A DNA stretch of 11,419 bases from an uncultured Centipeda sp. (GTDB lineage: Bacteria; Bacillota; Negativicutes; Selenomonadales; Selenomonadaceae): contig CALALM010000472.1 of the NCBI GenBank assembly GCA_937925565.1, forward strand, positions 1 through 11,419, read 5' to 3'. Below are positions 6,602-11,419 of this stretch, piece by piece (position 1 is the stretch's first letter; each line of letters begins with the position of its first letter). Under the pieces are notes generated by a model. It was not told the origin of the DNA and ran no database searches. It saw only the letters and a list, made by a program, of their open reading frames with translations. A program made the translations under genes and the position numbers.

Positions 6602-8251
6602 ATGCAGGAACTCTTACGAATTGACCACCTGACCGCAGGATACGGCGGCGATGCCGTGATCGAGGACATCAGCATCAACCTTCACACGGGCGAGGTGCTC
6701 GGCATCGTCGGTGAGAGCGGCAGCGGGAAGTCCACCCTGCTCAAGGCAATCGTGCAGATCCGCGGACTCTCCACCGATATTCATGCAGGTACGGTCTTCT
6801 TCGATACGAAGAACCTAGCCGTACTCTCCGAGGGAGAGCGGCGCAGGCTGCGCGGCGAGGAGATCGCGATGGTGTTTCAGTACGCGGGTGCATCGCTGAA
6901 CCCTGCGCGGCGGATTGGCACGCAGCTCGTTGAGACGATGCGTGCCCACACCGATCTGTCGCGTGAGGAAATCTACGCACGCGCGGCAGAGGTATTCGGC
7001 GGCATGGGTTTTGCCGATGCACACCGTATCCTCTCTGCCTATCCGTTCGAGCTGTCGGGCGGCATGGCACAGCGTGCTGCCATCGCACTCGCCGTCATCC
7101 TGCACCCGCAGCTTCTCCTCGCCGATGAGCCGACCTCGGCACTCGACGCGACGATCCAGCTGCAGGTACTGGACGAGCTGCGCGCGCTCAAGGAGCGCAC
7201 GGGGACGGCAATCCTCCTCATCACGCACAACATCGGCGTCGTGCGGCACATTGCCGACCGCGTTGCCGTCATGTGCAAAGGGAGGATCGTCGAGCAGGGC
7301 AGTGTCACGGATGTGCTCGGAAACCCGCAGCATCCCTACACACGAGAACTGCTTGCAGCCGTGCCGAAGATGTCCGCTGCGACACATACGGACTGCGACC
7401 GCAGAGATCATGCAGAGAAAAACACCGCGCCCATAGCCTCCCCCGTCACAACGGGGGAGGGGGACCGCGTAAGCGGTGGAAGGGGCGACCATCTCCAAGA
7501 TCTCCTGCGCTTTGAAAATGTCTCCATGCATTTTGACGATGCGGCGGGACGCGTTCAGGCAATCGACAGCATCTCCTTTTCCCTCGCGCGGCGCGAACTG
7601 CTCGGCATCGTCGGCGAGAGCGGCAGCGGTAAATCCACCGTTGCAAAGCTCCTCACGGGGCTGCATCTGCCGACGAGCGGGAACATTCTCCTCGACGGCA
7701 AGGACATCACGCACACACGCGGAAAGGAACGCCGCGCCCTCTACACCCGCATCCAGATGGTGTTTCAGGATGCCCCCGGCTCGTTCAACCCGCGCCGCAC
7801 TGTCGGCGCGATGATTGGCGAAACCATCTGCCGTCTGTGTACGCCTGATGAACGCGACACCAAACGGCGCGTCGCCGAACTCCTCGCCGGGGTCGGACTG
7901 CCCGCCGCATACGCGGATCGCTATCCGCACGAAATGAGCGGCGGCGAGTGCCAGCGGGCGGCGATTGCACGCGCGATGGCGGTTCATCCCGAAATCCTCG
8001 TCTGCGATGAGGCGACCTCGGCACTCGACGTATCCGTACAGACAAAGATCATCGCCCTGCTCCTGCATTTACAGCGAGAGCACGGCATGAGTCTCCTCTT
8101 CATCTCGCACGATCTTCCGCTCGTCAGCTCCATCGCTGACCGCGTCCTCATCATGCAGAATGGACGCATCGTCGAGCAGGGCGAAACGCCGCGCGTTCTC
8201 CAAGAGCCGCATAATGAATATACAAAAAATCTGCTAAGAGCGACACTATAA
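6602..8251 (+). CDS. Fused double-ATPase subunit of the ABC importer
   Basis: One polypeptide (549 aa) carries both nucleotide-binding domains that NikD/NikE or DppD/DppF supply separately, an arrangement like YejF or GsiA. Domain 1 (about 1-258): Walker A GESGSGKST (37-45), Q-loop Gln93, signature LSGGMAQ (151-157), Walker B LLLADE (171-176), H-loop His209. Domain 2 (about 301-549): Walker A 338-346, Q-loop Gln389, signature MSGGECQ (445-451), Walker B ILVCDE (465-470), H-loop His503. Both sites look catalytically complete. Each domain ends in the HPYT/HNEYT-type tail of oligopeptide ATPases. The linker (about 259-300) is low-complexity and its second half is encoded by a GC-rich repeat-like cassette. 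The start has GGAG (6591-6594) 7 bases upstream, and the gap to the binding protein is 31 bases. A hairpin terminator follows the stop. Confidence 0.93.
   Translation: MQELLRIDHLTAGYGGDAVIEDISINLHTGEVLGIVGESGSGKSTLLKAIVQIRGLSTDIHAGTVFFDTKNLAVLSEGERRRLRGEEIAMVFQYAGASLNPARRIGTQLVETMRAHTDLSREEIYARAAEVFGGMGFADAHRILSAYPFELSGGMAQRAAIALAVILHPQLLLADEPTSALDATIQLQVLDELRALKERTGTAILLITHNIGVVRHIADRVAVMCKGRIVEQGSVTDVLGNPQHPYTRELLAAVPKMSAATHTDCDRRDHAEKNTAPIASPVTTGEGDRVSGGRGDHLQDLLRFENVSMHFDDAAGRVQAIDSISFSLARRELLGIVGESGSGKSTVAKLLTGLHLPTSGNILLDGKDITHTRGKERRALYTRIQMVFQDAPGSFNPRRTVGAMIGETICRLCTPDERDTKRRVAELLAGVGLPAAYADRYPHEMSGGECQRAAIARAMAVHPEILVCDEATSALDVSVQTKIIALLLHLQREHGMSLLFISHDLPLVSSIADRVLIMQNGRIVEQGETPRVLQEPHNEYTKNLLRATL
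7437..7485. repeat. Two-hairpin GC-rich cassette inside the ATPase gene
   Basis: CCTCCCCCGT (7437-7446) pairs perfectly with ACGGGGGAGG (7451-7460) around a CACA loop. A second hairpin follows directly: ACCGC (7464-7468) with GCGGT (7473-7477) around GTAA. The segment ends GGAAGGGG. This two-hairpin layout resembles short dispersed intergenic repeats I associate with gut and oral Firmicutes/Negativicutes, here in frame within the linker (residues about 279-295, SPVTTGEGDRVSGGRG). The resemblance is from memory and there is no second copy in the window. Confidence 0.55.
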
Positions 8252-8262
8252 CCCACACCAAG

Positions 8263-8308
8263 AAGCGCCCATCGAATGAAACTGTTGTGTTTCATTCGAT
8301 GGGCGCTT
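8263..8308. terminator. Shared hairpin between convergent ATPase and hcp genes
   Basis: A perfect 20-bp stem (8263-8282 with 8289-8308) closes a 6-base TGTTGT loop. It lies 11 bases after the ATPase stop and 24 bases after the hcp stop, so it is placed to terminate transcription from both sides. The T run is weak on both strands (CTTTA to the right, CTTCTT to the left), so termination may depend on stem strength, or the hairpin may mainly protect 3' ends. Confidence 0.75.
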
Positions 8309-8332
8309 TATGTTGGATTTAGATATATTCTC

Positions 8333-9994
8333 TTACACAGCTGTGGCTTCGGGTGCGTTCACTTCAATGCCGAACATTGCCATATCATCCTCGACGTTCG
8401 TGATGCCGCCGATGCCAAAGGTCTCGACGAGCACCTTTGCGACATTCGGAGAGAGGAACGCGGGGAGCGTGGGTCCGAGGTGGATGTTCTTCACACCGAG
8501 GTGGAGCAGCGCAAGGAGAACAATGACCGCCTTCTGCTCGTACCACGCAATGTTGTACGCAATCGGGAGCTTGTTCACATCATCCAGACCGAATACTTCC
8601 TTAAGCTTCAGCGCGATCAGCGCGAGCGAGTAGGAGTCGTTGCACTGACCGGCATCGAGGACGCGCGGGATACCGCCGATGTCACCGAGATCCTTCTTGA
8701 TGTACTTGTACTTCGCGCAGCCCGCCGTGAGGATGACTGTGTCGTGCGGCAGAGCCTCAGCGAACTCAGCATAGTACTCACGCGACTTCATGCGGCCATC
8801 GCAGCCCGCCATGACGACGAACTTCTTGATCGCGCCGCTCTTGACCGCCTCGACAACCTTGTCCGCGACAGCAAAGACCTGCTCGTGTGCAAATCCGCCG
8901 ACAATCTCGCCCGTCTCCAGCTCCGTCGGAGGCGCACACTTCTTCGCACACTCGATGACGGGTGTAAAGTCCTTCTCACCATTCACGAGCGGGATGTGCG
9001 TGCAGCCCGGTACGCCAACCGCAGCCGTCGTGAAGAGGCGATCCTTATAGCTGTCCTTCGGCGGAACGACACAGTTCGTCGTCATGAGGATCGCGCCATT
9101 AAACTTCTCGAACTCCTCTTTCTGCAACCACCATGCGTTGCCGTAGTTACCGACGAGGTTGTCGTATTTCTTGAATGCGGGGTAGTAATGCGCGGGGATC
9201 ATCTCGCCATGCGTATAGACATCGACGCCCGTGCCCTTCGTCTGCTCCAAGAGACGCTCAAGATCCTTGAGGTCATGCCCGGAGATGAGGATACCGGGGC
9301 GGTTACGAACGCCGAGGTTGACCTTTGAGATCTCGGGATGACCGTACGTGCCCGTGTTCGCACCGTCGAGCAGAGCCATACCCGCAACGCCCCACTTGCC
9401 CGTCTCAAGCACAAGCGCCGTCAGCGCATCGCCGTCCATCGTATCATCGAGCAGCTGTGCCAGTGCGTGCTGCATGAATGCGTCGATCTCCTCGTTCTCG
9501 TGACCGAGCGCATTTGCGTGCTCAACATAGGCGGACAGCCCCTTCAGACCGTACGTCGTCAGCTCGCGCAGACTGCGGACATCCTCGTTCTCCGTCGCGA
9601 GCACGCCGACCGTCTTCGCCTTTGCCTCGAACTCTGCACGCGGCGCCGTCCAATGTGCCGCCTCTGGCAGATGCGACGCATCGGAGAGCTGCCCAAGCAG
9701 ATCCGCCTTAATCGCAAGCGTCTCCTCGATCACGTCCATGATCGCCTCGCGGTCGAAGTTCGCATTCGTGATCGTAATGAAGAGGTTCATCGTCACGCGA
9801 TGGTTCACCTCGATGGCAACCTTCTTGCCCGCTGCGCGCAGTGCCGTCGTCACCGCGCCGAGCCCCTTCGTCACATAGACGAGCAGATCCTGCATCTCAG
9901 CGACATCCGGCTTCTTGCCGCAGACCCCCTGCACCGTGCAGCCCTTCCCGCCGGCTGTCTCCTGACACTGATAACAAAACATTTTAGCATCCAT
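8333..9994 (-). CDS. hcp: Hydroxylamine reductase / hybrid-cluster protein, class I
   Basis: Hcp is a cytoplasmic iron-sulfur enzyme linked to nitrosative stress; it reduces hydroxylamine in vitro and NO is its likely physiological substrate. The start at 9994 has AGGAG (10004-10008) 9 bases upstream and gives 553 aa, normal for the family. The N-terminal cluster motif is C7-x2-C10-x8-C19-x5-C25, the spacing of class I proteins from strict anaerobes. All seven hybrid-cluster ligands can be placed by motif: His240 (SGHDLKDLE), Glu264 (HGEMIPAH), Cys308 (TTNCVVPP), Cys398 (AGCDGR), Cys426 (TAGCAKYK), Cys451 (DAGQCND) and Glu486 (WYEQKAV). No adjacent Hcr-type reductase gene is present, as is common for class I. 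The gene has its own promoter with a palindromic operator. Confidence 0.97.
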   Translation of the reverse strand: MDAKMFCYQCQETAGGKGCTVQGVCGKKPDVAEMQDLLVYVTKGLGAVTTALRAAGKKVAIEVNHRVTMNLFITITNANFDREAIMDVIEETLAIKADLLGQLSDASHLPEAAHWTAPRAEFEAKAKTVGVLATENEDVRSLRELTTYGLKGLSAYVEHANALGHENEEIDAFMQHALAQLLDDTMDGDALTALVLETGKWGVAGMALLDGANTGTYGHPEISKVNLGVRNRPGILISGHDLKDLERLLEQTKGTGVDVYTHGEMIPAHYYPAFKKYDNLVGNYGNAWWLQKEEFEKFNGAILMTTNCVVPPKDSYKDRLFTTAAVGVPGCTHIPLVNGEKDFTPVIECAKKCAPPTELETGEIVGGFAHEQVFAVADKVVEAVKSGAIKKFVVMAGCDGRMKSREYYAEFAEALPHDTVILTAGCAKYKYIKKDLGDIGGIPRVLDAGQCNDSYSLALIALKLKEVFGLDDVNKLPIAYNIAWYEQKAVIVLLALLHLGVKNIHLGPTLPAFLSPNVAKVLVETFGIGGITNVEDDMAMFGIEVNAPEATAV

Positions 9995-10035
9995 AGCATT
10001 CTTCTCCTTTGCGATAATACACATTTGTTGTGTTG

Positions 10036-10041
10036 ATTATA
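10036..10041 (-). promoter_or_regulatory. Extended -10 promoter element of hcp
   Basis: The minus strand reads TGCTATAAT: a consensus -10 hexamer at 10036-10041 with a TGn extension. No recognisable -35 lies 17 bases upstream (CGTCTA), as expected for an activator-dependent promoter. The predicted start is near 10029, giving a 35-base leader. A competing pair, TTGACT (10079-10084) and TATAGA (10055-10060) with an 18-base spacer, would instead place the operator inside the spacer. Confidence 0.65.
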
Positions 10042-10063
10042 GCAAAGAGGGCTCTCTATAGAC

Positions 10064-10077
10064 GTAACATATGTTAC
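10064..10077. promoter_or_regulatory. CRP/FNR-family (HcpR-like) operator of hcp
   Basis: GTAACATATGTTAC is a perfect 14-bp palindrome of the form GTAAC-N4-GTTAC. Its centre lies 41.5 bases upstream of the start predicted from the extended -10, exactly the class II activator position of the CRP/FNR family. HcpR, a member of that family, is known to control hcp in many anaerobes; the regulator gene itself is not in this window. Confidence 0.65.
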
Positions 10078-10096
10078 CAGTCAATAATCAATAGAA

Positions 10097-10146
10097 ATTC
10101 TCATTAAAATGGAGGTACTGTCCAGCACCTCCATTTTAATGAGAAT
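10097..10146 (-). terminator. Hairpin terminator after licC
   Basis: A perfect 20-bp stem (10097-10116 with 10127-10146) closes a 10-base loop. It begins 37 bases beyond the licC stop. On the minus strand the stem is followed by TTTCTATTG, a modest T-rich tail. The AT-rich lower half of the stem is unusual for a terminator, but the position between licC and the hcp promoter fits the role. The remainder of the gap from 10147 to 10183 shows nothing recognisable. Confidence 0.65.
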
Positions 10147-10183
10147 CGACTGCCACGGGTCCCCAACATCATCACCAAGCGAA

Positions 10184-10996
10184 TCAGCAATCCTTTCTCA
10201 TGTCTGTGCACGAATCTGCAAACCCCGGATCAAATGCCAGAATGTCTGCGAGTGTGTCGAACTCATAAATGACATTCTGCGGGTAACATTTCCGATACAG
10301 ACTCAGTTCATCCATATGCTGCATATAAAATTGCTCCCAAAGAATTTCACGTACGGATAAATCAGCCTCATATGCAGGCTTTAGCAACGCACGGAATTGC
10401 TCACTGAACGACCGTGAAAAATACACCTGGCCCATCATATGCCATCCGCGTGTACCGCCAATCTGCACATCTATGATGCGGTCATCCGCATCCACGGACA
10501 GATAGTATTCCTTCGTCGGCACATTCCCATAGACGGCTGCATAGTAAGAACGATAGACATACGGTCGAAACACATTTTCCGAGAAATAGTTGTCCACTGA
10601 ACAGATGTAGGTATTGTCGAGTGCATCCAAAACACGATAGAGGGAGGACGTATTGTTATAGCGGCAGTAGTCAGGATTCTCTACAATATGGACATGCGGA
10701 TTCACGCCAAGATAGGCGAACTGTTCGCTTCGATATCCCGTGACAAGAAAGATATCTGCAACACCCGCTGCGAAAAGCTGTGCAATCTGCCGTTCAGCCA
10801 ACACCTCGCCGCGAATGCGCAGGAGTCCTTTCGGCGTTCGGTCCGTGATAGGCGCAAGGCGTGATCCATAGCCCGCCGCCATCAACACAGCACTTTTTAC
10901 GCGATAGGGAGCGAGAGCATCCTTCGCAGCACGCTGCTGTACCTCATTCCCCATGTGACACCGTTTGCAAAGGGTTTGAAACTCTTCATGTGTCAT
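10184..10996 (-). CDS. licC: LicC-like CTP:phosphocholine cytidylyltransferase
   Basis: LicC joins CTP and phosphocholine to make CDP-choline, the donor for phosphocholine decoration of surface glycans. The start at 10996 overlaps the permease stop as ATGA, so the pair is translationally coupled. The nucleotidyltransferase signature LMAAGYGSRLAPIT (38-51) is followed by TPKGLL (Lys56), then LicC-type motifs: YNNTSSLY (113-120), VDNYFSENVF (134-143), a VYGN..TKEY segment (155-164), and a C-terminal YEFDTLADI (244-252). The catalytic domain starts at about residue 34. The preceding 33 residues end DALAPYRVKSAV, which resembles the junction in longer relatives that carry an N-terminal winged helix, so this looks like a shortened version of that layout. 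Phosphoethanolamine or another alcohol phosphate is an alternative substrate. Confidence 0.85.
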   Translation of the reverse strand: MTHEEFQTLCKRCHMGNEVQQRAAKDALAPYRVKSAVLMAAGYGSRLAPITDRTPKGLLRIRGEVLAERQIAQLFAAGVADIFLVTGYRSEQFAYLGVNPHVHIVENPDYCRYNNTSSLYRVLDALDNTYICSVDNYFSENVFRPYVYRSYYAAVYGNVPTKEYYLSVDADDRIIDVQIGGTRGWHMMGQVYFSRSFSEQFRALLKPAYEADLSVREILWEQFYMQHMDELSLYRKCYPQNVIYEFDTLADILAFDPGFADSCTDMRKDC

Positions 10997-11419
10997 GATT
11001 CTGCTGATCCTTCCTGCGGATAAAGAGAAACGAGAAGGACACCGATGAACACAAACACACAGCCCCATATGATCTGTCCTGATACTATAGATCCTCCAAG
11101 CCCCCACTGCAGAAAAACACCCCAGATGATGTAGGTTGCATTGGTCGCCATTCCGCGTGCACAGCCAATCATACGATTGACTGCGTACCATAGGAAATAG
11201 GAAATCCCCGCAACGACACCCGCTGTTACGAGCGCAGCAAACGCTGCAGGTTCGGCAAAAATCACTTGGAACGCCCCACCACCGGAGAAAAATACAAGGG
11301 TCATAGTGAACAAGATGATGCCTGAAACCATCTCACGCAGCGTGATGGCAAGATCCGGCTCAATATCAGCCATCCCGCGCACGGCAAGTACGATCTCACT
11401 ACCCCAACAGAAGGCAGCC
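10993..11419 (-). CDS. licB: LicB-like DMT-superfamily permease, 5' part outside the window
   Basis: The open frame runs unbroken to the window edge. An internal GTG at 11382 could be mistaken for the start, but the frame continues upstream as AAFCWGSEIVLAVRGMADIE, typical of the start of the second EamA half in LicB-like permeases. About 142 C-terminal residues are visible, with roughly four membrane helices (near 31-45, 58-80, 92-110, 113-135) and the segment IGCARGMATNATYIIWGVFLQW. LicB imports choline, and the 4-base overlap with licC supports that role; by itself the permease family is broad. The first half of the protein and any licA (choline kinase) would lie further right. Confidence 0.75.
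   Translation of the reverse strand, partial: AAFCWGSEIVLAVRGMADIEPDLAITLREMVSGIILFTMTLVFFSGGGAFQVIFAEPAAFAALVTAGVVAGISYFLWYAVNRMIGCARGMATNATYIIWGVFLQWGLGGSIVSGQIIWGCVFVFIGVLLVSLYPQEGSAES

Noticed and set aside
7437..7485. CRISPR-like or attachment-site reading of the GC-rich hairpin segment
   Set aside because: There is only one copy, no spacer periodicity, no cas genes and no integrase, and it lies inside an intact coding frame.
6815..8068. 417-codon leftward open frame opposite the fused ATPase
   Set aside because: It is fully contained within a well-supported gene, has no good ribosome site or recognisable motif, and its Arg/Asp/Glu/His-rich composition mirrors the sense codons.
8276..10036. 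Two long rightward frames (350 and 232 codons) opposite hcp
   Set aside because: Both are antisense to hcp, whose seven cluster ligands and N-terminal cysteine motif are intact; the antisense products show no family features.
10954..10969. CxxCH (CKRCH) motif near the LicC N-terminus as a haem-binding site
   Set aside because: The protein has no signal peptide or cytochrome features and is a cytoplasmic nucleotidyltransferase; a single CxxCH in a short extension is likely chance.

Overview
The window looks like chromosome of a Negativicutes bacterium, most likely Selenomonas or a close relative. The reasons are GC-rich coding sequence with strong AAGGAGG-type ribosome sites, a class I (anaerobe-type) hybrid-cluster protein, and the style of the genes and intergenic repeats. 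This placement is inference from sequence character, not a database match. There are no rRNA or tRNA genes, no CRISPR array, no transposase and no phage genes.

Layout, left to right. (1) Positions 1-196 are the leader of a leftward gene whose start codon lies just outside the window. It holds a ribosome site at the edge, a possible 14-codon upstream ORF, and a good Fur-box match over a candidate promoter. (2) htpX (leftward) encodes a membrane zinc protease and has its own terminator. (3) A 171-bp imperfect palindrome fills most of the gap between htpX and serA. (4) serA (leftward) encodes a full-length three-domain phosphoglycerate dehydrogenase behind a near-consensus promoter. (5) Divergent from serA is a four-gene rightward operon for an ABC importer of the nickel/oligopeptide (NikABCDE/DppABCDF) class: two permeases, a lipoprotein binding protein, and one polypeptide carrying both ATPase domains. 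Its promoter has a weaker Fur-like site over the predicted start point. (6) A shared perfect hairpin separates it from the convergent hcp gene. hcp has an operator-promoter arrangement of the kind expected for activation by a CRP/FNR-family regulator such as HcpR. (7) At the right edge are two translationally coupled leftward genes resembling licB (choline-type permease, cut by the window edge) and licC (phosphocholine cytidylyltransferase).

How the genes work together: the window is mainly core metabolism and stress functions plus one importer. The importer operon is self-contained. Its substrate (nickel, a metal-chelate or peptides) cannot be settled from sequence, though the Fur-like site hints at metal. 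licB-licC form a choline uptake and activation pair that would feed phosphocholine decoration of surface glycans. hcp is a nitrosative-stress gene. I do not see a clearly undescribed multi-gene system. The most unusual items are the two-hairpin GC-rich cassette inside the linker of the fused ATPase, the 171-bp palindrome, the well-resolved hcp operator geometry, and the licBC pair with an abbreviated LicC N-terminus.
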